Shown in pieces: positions 55,457 through 64,000 of a stretch of DNA of 64,000 nt. Numbering within the stretch: position 1 is the first letter of the stretch; every line of letters begins with the position of its first letter. Source of the DNA: Flavobacterium salilacus subsp. salilacus (GTDB lineage: Bacteria > Bacteroidota > Bacteroidia > Flavobacteriales > Flavobacteriaceae); contig NZ_SKBP01000007.1 of assembly GCF_004634195.1 (NCBI RefSeq), forward strand, positions 88,131-152,130, written 5' to 3'. The translations under genes were made by a program, and so were the position numbers. Below the pieces are notes generated by a model. That model was not told the origin of the DNA. It saw nothing but the letters and a program-made list of their open reading frames with translations, and ran no database searches.

Positions 55457-56233
55457 TTAATTTTTCCCATCCTTTTCATTCAGGTATTTCCAATAGCGTT
55501 TGGGTACGTGCTGTATGTGCAGTTTCATGTTTTTACGTGCCGGAATATTTGTACTGTTAAAGTAATCTTTCCAAAGTAGTGAGGCAAGTTCCTCACCACT
55601 ATCAGTCAGTTCCTGTGGCAGGTTAACTTTATTCGTGTCTATCGCTGATACAAATTCATAAGTAATTTCGGTAACAGTGTGCAGGTTATAATACAGCCCA
55701 TATTTGCGCTTCACATCATATATAATCCATTGCTGGTCGGCATAGCGGTTTTTAAAAAAATAAACAATCAATGGCAGCACATTAAAGTCGGGTTCTACAG
55801 GAGCATAATACATCCCGTCGGCTGTTTTCTGAAATCGGATAAAAGCCTTCATGCGGTGGCGTTCCCTGCCTACTTTTTTTACCATTTTAGATACGGCTAT
55901 AACATGCGGGTTGCCAAAGTTTTTCTCGGAACCCTTTGGATTATCAAAAATATAACAGGCAAAATGAAACAAATCCTGAAAAGTTTGTGGCTGCTCTGAT
56001 AAGTATGCCGTATAAAACTGTTTTAACCATTCGGGCGATAGCTTTTGTTGCAGCCCTTTCCAAACACGCTTTGCTTTTGCCTCGTCGTTTACAATAATAA
56101 CGGTTTCCTCCAGCATGGCAGGCTGGTGCAGCTTTTGCCACACAAGCTGTATTGTGTCGGGCTTTTGCTCATAAAACTCAAAAATAGCTGTAAGCAGCCC
56201 TTCCAGCGAACCGTCAAAAACATACGTAACCAT
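55457..56233 (-). CDS. TIGR03915/DUF4130-like DNA metabolism protein
   Basis: A 258-residue protein beginning VTYVFDGSLEGLLTAIFEFYE, with FHFACYIFDNPKGSEKNFGNPHVIAVSKMVKKVGRERHRMKAFIRF in the middle and a C-terminal WKDYFNSTNIPARKNMKLHIQHVPKRYWKYLNEK segment. This pattern matches the family always found next to a radical SAM partner (TIGR03916), thought to act in DNA modification or repair. It starts two bases after the partner's stop, so they are coupled. The reaction is not known. Confidence 0.8.
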   Translation of the reverse strand: MVTYVFDGSLEGLLTAIFEFYEQKPDTIQLVWQKLHQPAMLEETVIIVNDEAKAKRVWKGLQQKLSPEWLKQFYTAYLSEQPQTFQDLFHFACYIFDNPKGSEKNFGNPHVIAVSKMVKKVGRERHRMKAFIRFQKTADGMYYAPVEPDFNVLPLIVYFFKNRYADQQWIIYDVKRKYGLYYNLHTVTEITYEFVSAIDTNKVNLPQELTDSGEELASLLWKDYFNSTNIPARKNMKLHIQHVPKRYWKYLNEKDGKN

Positions 56234-56235
56234 AT

Positions 56236-57498
56236 TTAAAAAAGGCTTAACTGGTTTTGGGCTGTCTTTAAGTACTTACTGCTGCTTTCTGCCAGGATGA
56301 GGTTTTTTACATGCGGGGCATCAGGTTCATGCAGTAGGTAGGGGCTGTCGGCACAGCGTATAAAGTGTTTGGCGCGGTTATAGGCAACACCTATTTTTTG
56401 AAGCTGGTGGCTGCGTAGTTTGCCAAACTTGCGTGCCTGCACTATTTTTTGTGCCGACCGAACGCCCACACCCGGTATGCGCAAAATCATTTTATAATCG
56501 GCAGTATTAATATCTATAGGAAAATGTTCCATATTGCGCAGTGCCCAGCTTAGCTTCGGGTCAATATCCGTATCAAGGTGCGGGTTTTTCGGATTCAGCA
56601 ATTCCTGTACGTTAAACCCGTAAAACCGCATAAGCCAATCGGTTTGATATAGCCTGTTTTCCCGTAGTAAGGGTGGCTGGCTGCCTATTACGGGCATTCG
56701 GGTATCATAACTTATGGGTATGTAGCCTGAGTAATACACCCGCTTTAAGTTAAAATTGCTGTAGTACTGTGCGGCACTGTACATAATTTCCATATCACTT
56801 TCGGGCGTAGCACCAATAACCATTTGGGTGCTTTGCCCTGCGGGTACAAACTTGGGGATGCTTTTTATAAGCCCTGTTTTTTTCTCCTCTTTATATTGCG
56901 TAATGGTGTTTTGTATAAAACCCAGTGGTTTTTTTACATCCTCATGCGATTTATCAGGAGCTAATAGTTTTAGTCCGCTCTCGGTAGGCATTTCGAGGTT
57001 AATACTCATTCGGTCGGCATACAACCCTGCTTCCGTAAGCAATTCTTCGCTCGCGCCGGGTATGGTTTTTAGGTGGATGTAGCCGTTAAACCGTTCTTCA
57101 GTACGCAATTTCTTAACAATGCGCACCAGTCGCTCCATAGTAAAATCGGCATTTTTAAAAATACCCGAACTTAAAAAGAGTCCTTCTATATAATTACGAC
57201 GGTAAAAACTCATGGTAAGCTCCACCACTTCATCTACCGTAAAAGCAGCACGTTTTACATCATTGCTTTTTCGCGATACGCAAAAAGCACAGTCGTATAT
57301 GCAATGGTTAGTAAGCAAAATTTTGAGCAATGACACGCATCGCCCGTCTTCGGTATAGGTATGGCAAATACCGCTGCTACTGCTGTCGCCTATACCTTTA
57401 TTAGTGTTTTTTCGGTTGCCGCCACTGCTTGAACATGATACATCATACTTTGCTGCATCTGCCAATATGCTCAGTTTTTCCCTTATCCTTTCTGACAT
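56236..57498 (-). CDS. radical SAM protein of the TIGR03916 DNA repair-linked type
   Basis: A 420-residue radical SAM enzyme. The iron-sulfur ligands are C66, C70 and C73 in TNHCIYDCAFC. A helix-hairpin-helix motif IPGVGVRSAQKIVQARKFG is near residue 345, which implies DNA binding. It is followed directly by the TIGR03915-like gene. The pair is known from many genomes, sometimes with a uracil-DNA glycosylase-like gene, but no substrate is established. Confidence 0.83.
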   Translation of the reverse strand: MSERIREKLSILADAAKYDVSCSSSGGNRKNTNKGIGDSSSSGICHTYTEDGRCVSLLKILLTNHCIYDCAFCVSRKSNDVKRAAFTVDEVVELTMSFYRRNYIEGLFLSSGIFKNADFTMERLVRIVKKLRTEERFNGYIHLKTIPGASEELLTEAGLYADRMSINLEMPTESGLKLLAPDKSHEDVKKPLGFIQNTITQYKEEKKTGLIKSIPKFVPAGQSTQMVIGATPESDMEIMYSAAQYYSNFNLKRVYYSGYIPISYDTRMPVIGSQPPLLRENRLYQTDWLMRFYGFNVQELLNPKNPHLDTDIDPKLSWALRNMEHFPIDINTADYKMILRIPGVGVRSAQKIVQARKFGKLRSHQLQKIGVAYNRAKHFIRCADSPYLLHEPDAPHVKNLILAESSSKYLKTAQNQLSLF

Positions 57499-57833
57499 AT
57501 ATTATTATTTTCTTCAAAAATAAGAAAATAATCTTAATTAATTATAACTTAATGATTTGATAAATTTATATGATGGGGGTTTTTTGTTATTTAGCTGTTT
57601 TATTTAGCACATGGTCGATTTTAACAGACGTTGCCTTGTTTCGACAGGTGATTTTACCTGTAGTATATAAAAATAAAACGTTATGTGCGCTGAAAATCTA
57701 TCGTTTAGATAAGAGAATTGTTATATAATTATAATAAAAAAGCATAATTATATCGAAAATGTATGAAGTGTTAGTTAAATAGGTTCAATATACTCAATAA
57801 TTATATTGAGATGTAAAATTGAAGGATAAGTTT
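57499..57833. other. gene-free gap upstream of the adhesin promoter
   Basis: AT-rich, no ORF worth calling. It contains a small hairpin CAGGTGATTTTACCTG near 57645 and must hold the minus-strand promoter of the radical SAM gene. No clear operator was identified. Confidence 0.4.
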
Positions 57834-57841
57834 TATATTTG
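57834..57841 (+). promoter_or_regulatory. -7 box of the giant adhesin gene
   Basis: TATATTTG, followed by a leader of about 95 bases before the ATG at 57942. A TTG at 57806-57808 is 25 bases upstream, longer than usual. Confidence 0.5.
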
Positions 57842-57847
57842 CGGTTT

Positions 57848-57941
57848 ATTTAAAAACCTGTAAATTAAGTTTTTAACGTTCGGGGGGAAAGTGGTAAATA
57901 CTGCTTTCCAATATTATATAAATGGTGTATAACTTAAATTT
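57848..57941 (+). promoter_or_regulatory. structured 5' leader resembling the small RNA family
   Basis: Eighteen bases after the -7 box comes GTAAATTAAGTTTTTAAC (57860-57877), then a short linker and CGGGGGG (57881-57887), then a hairpin GGAAAG (57886-57891) with CTTTCC (57904-57909). This repeats the order of the six units at 4075-6158 but lacks a T-tract, so transcription should continue into the adhesin gene. Confidence 0.5.
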
Positions 57942-60900
57942 ATGAAAAAGAATTTACTCCTTTTTGCTTTATTGGTAGTATCAATAAACGTTTTTTCGCA
58001 GGGAATTGTGGTCACGCCACATCCTACAAACAATCCTGCTGCTAACACGCAGTTAGTTACCAATGTTTTATTGAATGCAGACGATGCCTGCTTGGCGCAA
58101 ATTTCTAATGTTACAAAAAGTACAGGTACTGATTTTGGTTACTCTCAGGGTAATGGTATAGGTACGTTTACGAATTCCAATGCTGCTTTTCCTTTTACAG
58201 GAGGTGTGGTGTTAACATCAGGGAATGCTTTAGCAGCACAAGGACCTAATACTAATACGTCCAGCTTCTCTTCGCCGGCATGGGCAGGAGATGCCGCAAT
58301 AAATGCCGAAATTTCCATAAATTCTAAGAATGCCACTGTACTTGAGTTTGATTTTATTCCGGCAACAGCAACTTTTTCTATTGATTATATTTTTGCATCA
58401 GAAGAATATGGTACATACCAGTGTGAGTCTAACGATGGTTTTGCCATGTTGCTTACCGATGTTACTGGAGGCGGAGCACCCCAAAACGTAGCTTTAATAC
58501 CGGTAACAGGGCAGCCAATATCTATAAATACAATTAAAGACGAGATAAACAACTCAGCCTGTCCGTCTGTAAACCCCGAATACTTCGGAGCTTTTTACGG
58601 AGGAGGTAATGCTGCCACAGCACCTATTAATTATGAAGGGCGTAGTGTATTGATGAATGCTTCGGCAACACTTATACCCGGAAATACCTACCATTTAAAG
58701 ATAGTTATTGCTGATGATGGCGGGGCTGATAATACAGATGGTGAATATGACTCGGCTGTATTTTTCCCGCAGGGCGGTTTCAACTTAGGTCAGGAACTGT
58801 TGGGGTTAGACCTTACATTAGTAAATAATACCGCATTGTGCGAAGGCGATACTTTTACCCTTGATACAGGATTGGAACCAAACGAGGCTCTATATACATT
58901 TGCATGGACAAGAAATGACATCAACATACCCGGAGGTGCGGTTATAACCGATAACCAACCCGGTACATATACCGTTACTGTAACAAGAAATGATATTAAC
59001 TGTACCGTTACACAGGATATTGAAATAGAATATGCACCACCGATTGTAGCCAACATTCCGAATGATATTTATGCTTGCGAGGATGGTTCCGGTAGCTATA
59101 CCTACAACCTTGCACAAAACACACCTGTAGTTAAACAAGGGCTTAATCCTGCTACAGTAGTATCTTACCATGCCACACAAGCCAATGCCGAAAATAATGT
59201 ATTGCCCTTAGGCAATACATACACAGGTCCGGGTAACGAAACAATATGGGTAAGGGTTAAAAGCCATAACAGTAACTGTTATGATGTAGTTTCTTTTGAG
59301 TTGCTTACTGCGCCTGCGCCTGTGGCTACACAACCTAATAACCTTATTTTATGTGAAAATGCGGAAGGTTCAGGAGAAGCAATCTTCAACCTATCATTGC
59401 AAAACGGAACAATATTGGGTTCACAGCCGGTAAACGAAAACACAATATTATACTTCACCTCTATGGCTGCCGCTGAAGACGGTTCAGATCCTATAGATAT
59501 ACCATCAAGCTACACAAGCGGTAGCCAAACCATATATGCAAGAGTACAACGTAATTTTGACCCCAACTGTTATACATTAACATCCTTCGAAATTATTGTT
59601 GTGCCGCTTCCGGTATTAACAACCCCTGACGATGTACAGGCTTGTAATACTTATACATTGCCTGCGCTTGCTGTAGGTAACTATTATACAGGTATAGGCG
59701 GTACAGGTACTATGCTGAATGCCGGAGATGAAATAACAACATCACAAACGCTTTACATATATGCTGTAAACACACAGGGTACTACAAACTGTGCAAATCA
59801 GGTAAACTTCAACATTGAGATTATTACTTCGGCTACAGCACCTGAGGATGTTTCCTCTTGCGGAGCATATACTCTTCCGGTATTGCCCGACGGACAGTTT
59901 TACTATAACGGTCCCGGCGGTACAGGCGGAGAAATTGCAGGAGGTACTGCAATTACCGCTACTCAGGTTATATATTTCTATATACCGGCTGCGGCATCGT
60001 GTACTGAAAATAATAACTTTACGGTTACCATTACCAACCCTCCGGTTATAACCGACCCTGCGGATGTAAATGAATGCAGCCCTTATACATTACCGGCATT
60101 ACCTGCCGGACAAAGCTACTATACAGGCACAGGAGGTACAGGCACACAAATAGCTGCTGGAGCTGTAATAAGCACAAGCCAAACACTTTATATTTACAGT
60201 GTAGATGCTGCCAATCCTGATTGTAGCTCAGAGGAAAGTTTTACTATTACAATAAATAACATACAAGTAAATGATGTGGCAGACGTTACCCGTTGTGGTA
60301 ACTATGTATTGCCGGCATTACCTGCGGGTCAAAACTACTATACCGGTCCTAATGGTACAGGCACTCTGCTACCTGTATCAACACCAATTACAACTTCTCA
60401 AACTATTTATATATATGCCGTTAGCCCTACCAATCCGGCATGTAACGATCAGGAAGACTTTTCGGTAACCATAAACCCATTTCCTGTACTTGCAGCTATT
60501 CCTGCTGTAACGGCGTGTACAAGTTATACACTGCCGGATATCCTTCCGTCTTACGCTGATTATTATACGGGCACTAACGGTACAGGTACAGTATTGCCGG
60601 CAGGCACTGTTATAACTGCAACACAAACAGTATATGCATATGCTGTATCGCCCGAAGGTTGTACCAGACAAAGAAGTTTTGTGGTAAACATTATAGATTT
60701 AGATGCCCTTGCTCCTGATGATGTGGAAGAGTGTATAAGTTATGTATTACCTTCATTACCTATAGGCGACTATTTTACAGGTCCGGGAGGTACAGGTACG
60801 CAGCTGACACCGGGTGCAAATATTACATCAAGCCAAACTATATATGTATATGTAGAGTCTAATACCACACCGGTATGTACTGCCGAAGATAGTTTTGAGG

Positions 60901-63900
60901 TTGTTATTAATCCGGCTCCTTTTTTAGATTTTACTTCGCCTGTTGTTGCCTGTACAAGTTATGCCTTGCCGGATATCCTTCCGTCATATGCTAATTATTA
61001 TACAGGTAACAATGGTAATGGTACATTACTGCCTGCGGGAACCGCTATTACTTCCAGCCAGTTAGTATATGTTTACGCAGTATCGCCTGAAGGTTGTACC
61101 AGGCAGAGGAGCATTAATATAACTATAATAGACGGTTCGACAGCCCCTGCAGATGTTAATGCGTGCGGTAGCTATACGCTTCCTGAATTACCTTTAGGAG
61201 AATATCGTACAGCACCTGCCGGTGGCGGTACTGTTTTAAATGAAGGTACAACTATAACAAGCACACAAACTATTTATACCTATGTTGCTGTTACCGATGG
61301 TGCCAACTGTACAGACGATGACAGCTTTACCGTTACTATTACCCAAGAGCCTGTAGCAGACGATCCGGTAAATGTTACATCGTGTGTTGAATATCAATTA
61401 CCGCCGTTAACCAATGGAGATTATTATACCGGACCGAACGGAACAGGGACAATGCTTAATGCCGGTGATATTATAAGTACAAGTACAACATTGTATGTAT
61501 ATGCTGAAAATAATTCGGTACCGAACTGTTTTGAAAATAATTCTTTCATCATTACAATTAATGACCTTGATATAGATGACCCTGCTGACCAGTTAGTGTG
61601 TGGTGGCTATGTACTTCCTGAACTGGAAATAGGCAATTATTTCATGCTGTCGGGAGGTCCTGATGTACCGGGTCAGGTACAATATGAAGCAGGCGATCTT
61701 ATAGATACTGACGAAACTGTTTATATATATGCAACAACAAATACGTTGCCTGTATGTACGGATGAAGAAAGTTTTACCGTAACCATTAAGCCTGCACCGG
61801 CTATAGATACGCCTGCCAACGTAGGTTCGTGCGGAACTTATACCCTGCCGGCTTTAACAATAGGCGACTATTATACCGGTACCGGAGGGACAGGTACTCA
61901 GCTATTTGCAGGTCAGGTAATAAGTGCTGATATGGATATCTATGTTTATGCTGAAACAGGAGGTACTCCTAACTGTGCTGCAGAGCATATGTTCTCAGTA
62001 TTTATTAATCCGCAAGCACCCGTTAGCTCAACAGTTTGTGATAGCTATGTGCTTCCCGAGCTTCCGGTAGGAAACTATTATACAGGTCCTGCAGGAACCG
62101 GTTTTCAGCTTAATGCCGGCGATGTAATAACATCTACTCAAGATATCTATGTGTATATAGAAATTGAGACAGTGCCTAACTGTACTGATAATAACTTCTT
62201 TACAGTAACAGTAAATCAGTCGCCCATATTAGCTCCGGTGCCGGTATTAGACCCGGTATGTGATTTTTATGAGCTACCTGAAATTTTAGTAGGAAATTAT
62301 TATACACAGCCCGATGGCGAAGGTACATTACTTAACGCAGGTGAATTAATAACCAGCACACAAACAGTTTACGTGTATGCCGAAACAGGCACGAATCCAA
62401 ACTGTACTGCACAGGATAGTTTTGAAGTAGTAGTTAACTATACACCAATTCCTGATGCACGTTCTACAGTAGAAAGATGTGACGAGTATGTACTGGATGA
62501 GCTTATTGTGGGAGACTATTATGCATTGCCGGGAGGTCCTGATGTTCCCGGTCAGCAGCAGTATTTTGCAGGCGATGTAATTACAGAGTCCATGACAATG
62601 TATATTTATGCAGAGTCGGGTACAACACCAAATTGTTCTGCCGAAAATAGCTTTGATATAGATATATATACCATAACAGCAGAAGATCCTGAAAATGGAG
62701 CAATATCTGTTTGTGACAGTTATACACTTCCTGAGCTTGAAATAAGTGACTATTACACATTGCCGGGAGGTCCTGATGTACCCGGTCAGGTATTATTTGA
62801 AGCAGGCGATGTTATAACAGCATCACAAACACTATATGTATATGCCGAGTTGGGAGGAAGGGTAAACTGTAATGACGAAAACGAATTTATAATTACAGTA
62901 TTCGATACCCCAACAGTAGATGCTGCCCCCGTAAGCGAATCAGTATGTTTTCAATATGTGCTGCCCCAGCTTACCGTAGGAAATTATTATACAGGCCCTG
63001 CCGGAACAGGCACAATGCTAAATGCAGGAGATCTTATAACATCAACACAGGAAATATACATTTATGAAGCTACAGGAGATGCCTTTGTTACCTGTTCAGA
63101 TGAGCGAAGCTTCATCATAACAGTAAACTCTGTTTACGTTCCTGAAATTGAAGATTTTGCAGCTTGCGAAGCTTACGTGTTGCCTCCGTTGGCAGTAGGC
63201 AACTATTTCACTGCTCCGGGAGGTACAGGTACATTGCTGCCTGCAGGTACCGAAATAACCACAACAAGCACAATATACATATATGCAGAAACTAATACAG
63301 TTCCTGTTTGTACAGCCGAAAGCGATTTTGAGGTTACCGTTGTTTATCCGCCAACATTTGTACAGCCGGAACCAATTACAACTTGCGGAATAGATGATTT
63401 AGGACATGGTATATTTAACCTCGTTCCATCTATACAAGTTGCTTTGGGAGGGCAGGCAAACGTTTTGGCAACAGTACACGAAACACTTATAGATGCTGAG
63501 TTTAATAACGCACCTATAGGAAATACAACGGCTTATGCTAATATTGTGGCAAACAACCAAACAGTATATATAAGGCTACAATCCGATATAGTATCTACAT
63601 GTTATACAATTGTAGAGTTAGATTTAATTGTAAACCCACGTCCTCAGGCTGCTACACCCCAGGACTACGCCCTGTGCGATGCAGGTATTGATGATACCGA
63701 TGGTCTGACCATCTTTGACCTTACTACAAAAGACGAAGAAGTACTTGACGGTATGAGCCCTGCTCTGTTTACAGTTACCTATCACGAAACACTAGCTGCC
63801 GCCGAAGCAGGTACAGCAGCTATAACTACGCCTGCCAACTACAGCAGCCCTACCGCCACTATCTACGTACGCGTAACCAACAACGCCACCGGCTGTTACG

Positions 63901-64000
63901 ACATCGTGCTGCTGGAACTCATCGTCAACCCGCTGCCCGTAGTCAACAACCCCGCACCCTACACCCTGTGCGACATCAACAACCCGGGCGATGAACAAGA
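57942..64000 (+). CDS. giant secreted repeat adhesin, 3' end beyond the window
   Basis: An open frame of over 2,000 codons with no stop before the right edge. Residues 1-20 are a signal peptide ending NVFSQ. Residues about 30-270 match a choice-of-anchor L type domain (DFIPATATFSIDYIFASEEYGTY...). Two roughly 90-residue modules follow, then about 17 tandem repeats of 70-78 residues (59,620-63,360) with the pattern C-x2-Y-x-LP...YYTG..GTGT...AG..I..SQT.Y.YA...C...SF.VTI. After 63,360 the first module type returns. Each repeat has two Cys. Proteins of this build in Flavobacteriia are usually exported by the type IX system and end in a CTD, which would lie beyond the window. Surface adhesion is inferred. 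Confidence 0.88.
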   Translation, partial: MKKNLLLFALLVVSINVFSQGIVVTPHPTNNPAANTQLVTNVLLNADDACLAQISNVTKSTGTDFGYSQGNGIGTFTNSNAAFPFTGGVVLTSGNALAAQGPNTNTSSFSSPAWAGDAAINAEISINSKNATVLEFDFIPATATFSIDYIFASEEYGTYQCESNDGFAMLLTDVTGGGAPQNVALIPVTGQPISINTIKDEINNSACPSVNPEYFGAFYGGGNAATAPINYEGRSVLMNASATLIPGNTYHLKIVIADDGGADNTDGEYDSAVFFPQGGFNLGQELLGLDLTLVNNTALCEGDTFTLDTGLEPNEALYTFAWTRNDINIPGGAVITDNQPGTYTVTVTRNDINCTVTQDIEIEYAPPIVANIPNDIYACEDGSGSYTYNLAQNTPVVKQGLNPATVVSYHATQANAENNVLPLGNTYTGPGNETIWVRVKSHNSNCYDVVSFELLTAPAPVATQPNNLILCENAEGSGEAIFNLSLQNGTILGSQPVNENTILYFTSMAAAEDGSDPIDIPSSYTSGSQTIYARVQRNFDPNCYTLTSFEIIVVPLPVLTTPDDVQACNTYTLPALAVGNYYTGIGGTGTMLNAGDEITTSQTLYIYAVNTQGTTNCANQVNFNIEIITSATAPEDVSSCGAYTLPVLPDGQFYYNGPGGTGGEIAGGTAITATQVIYFYIPAAASCTENNNFTVTITNPPVITDPADVNECSPYTLPALPAGQSYYTGTGGTGTQIAAGAVISTSQTLYIYSVDAANPDCSSEESFTITINNIQVNDVADVTRCGNYVLPALPAGQNYYTGPNGTGTLLPVSTPITTSQTIYIYAVSPTNPACNDQEDFSVTINPFPVLAAIPAVTACTSYTLPDILPSYADYYTGTNGTGTVLPAGTVITATQTVYAYAVSPEGCTRQRSFVVNIIDLDALAPDDVEECISYVLPSLPIGDYFTGPGGTGTQLTPGANITSSQTIYVYVESNTTPVCTAEDSFEVVINPAPFLDFTSPVVACTSYALPDILPSYANYYTGNNGNGTLLPAGTAITSSQLVYVYAVSPEGCTRQRSINITIIDGSTAPADVNACGSYTLPELPLGEYRTAPAGGGTVLNEGTTITSTQTIYTYVAVTDGANCTDDDSFTVTITQEPVADDPVNVTSCVEYQLPPLTNGDYYTGPNGTGTMLNAGDIISTSTTLYVYAENNSVPNCFENNSFIITINDLDIDDPADQLVCGGYVLPELEIGNYFMLSGGPDVPGQVQYEAGDLIDTDETVYIYATTNTLPVCTDEESFTVTIKPAPAIDTPANVGSCGTYTLPALTIGDYYTGTGGTGTQLFAGQVISADMDIYVYAETGGTPNCAAEHMFSVFINPQAPVSSTVCDSYVLPELPVGNYYTGPAGTGFQLNAGDVITSTQDIYVYIEIETVPNCTDNNFFTVTVNQSPILAPVPVLDPVCDFYELPEILVGNYYTQPDGEGTLLNAGELITSTQTVYVYAETGTNPNCTAQDSFEVVVNYTPIPDARSTVERCDEYVLDELIVGDYYALPGGPDVPGQQQYFAGDVITESMTMYIYAESGTTPNCSAENSFDIDIYTITAEDPENGAISVCDSYTLPELEISDYYTLPGGPDVPGQVLFEAGDVITASQTLYVYAELGGRVNCNDENEFIITVFDTPTVDAAPVSESVCFQYVLPQLTVGNYYTGPAGTGTMLNAGDLITSTQEIYIYEATGDAFVTCSDERSFIITVNSVYVPEIEDFAACEAYVLPPLAVGNYFTAPGGTGTLLPAGTEITTTSTIYIYAETNTVPVCTAESDFEVTVVYPPTFVQPEPITTCGIDDLGHGIFNLVPSIQVALGGQANVLATVHETLIDAEFNNAPIGNTTAYANIVANNQTVYIRLQSDIVSTCYTIVELDLIVNPRPQAATPQDYALCDAGIDDTDGLTIFDLTTKDEEVLDGMSPALFTVTYHETLAAAEAGTAAITTPANYSSPTATIYVRVTNNATGCYDIVLLELIVNPLPVVNNPAPYTLCDINNPGDEQ

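Noticed and set aside
57942..64000. Minus-strand ORFs under the adhesin gene (for example near 58,900, 60,400 and 63,900)
   Set aside because: They are shadows of the Gly/Thr/Tyr-rich plus-strand repeats, have low-complexity translations and no start signals.

Overview
The window looks like a chromosome segment of a Flavobacterium-like member of the Bacteroidota. The evidence is the repeated TTG-N19-21-TAnnTTTG promoter, very short leaders, weak Shine-Dalgarno signals, a mevalonate-type HMG-CoA synthase, a five-TM type succinate dehydrogenase, an OmpA protein with thrombospondin type-3 repeats, a long PurF homologue beside a PfkB kinase, and a giant secreted repeat adhesin that starts with a signal peptide and runs off the right edge. 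This assignment rests on gene families and promoter style only. No rRNA, tRNA, CRISPR array, insertion sequence or prophage was seen.

Layout. 1-1,020: AT-rich small membrane or lipoprotein genes, partly overlapping. 1.1-4.0 kb: PfkB kinase and PurF-like amidotransferase. 4.0-6.2 kb: six copies of a short promoter-hairpin-terminator unit (a candidate small RNA family) flanking a cation efflux gene. 6.2-16.1 kb: superoxide dismutase, an AddA-like helicase-nuclease, kbl, OmpA, a small lipoprotein and an AddB-like nuclease. 16.3-19.8 kb: an AT-rich cluster of duplicated lipoproteins, three with a shared Cys-rich tail and three lipocalin-like. 19.8-25.9 kb: hydrolase, DUF305 protein, aminopeptidase P, HMG-CoA synthase, ChaN-like protein. 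26.0-29.8 kb: sdhCAB. 29.8-32.0 kb: KAP-type NTPase. 32.0-46.2 kb: housekeeping genes (nitrilase, Ig-like lipoprotein, ComF, glycyl-tRNA synthetase, ThiL, LepA, Dus), interrupted by a TonB-tail protein, lipoproteins, a coiled-coil membrane protein and a small membrane protein between direct repeats. 46.2-48.1 kb: an AT-rich ATPase plus partner gene pair. 48.1-57.5 kb: MATE exporter, ABC permease, RbfA, methylmalonyl-CoA epimerase, sterol-desaturase-like protein, DinB-like protein, an unknown protein with an internal duplication, and a radical SAM/TIGR03915 pair. 57.9-64.0 kb: 5' part of the giant adhesin.

The most interesting signal is the RNA-like element repeated six times between 4,075 and 6,155. 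Each copy has its own promoter, an AU-rich GUAAA...UUUAC stem, a conserved G-rich linker and a GC hairpin with a U-tract. The hairpin arms vary while pairing is kept. The 5' leader of the giant adhesin at 57,834-57,910 has the same order of elements without the U-tract, which suggests the small RNAs and the adhesin leader belong to one regulatory family. Other points of interest are the Cys-rich lipoprotein family, the ATPase/partner pair, the KAP NTPase, a MITE-like 130-bp element in three copies, and several dispersed palindromes.
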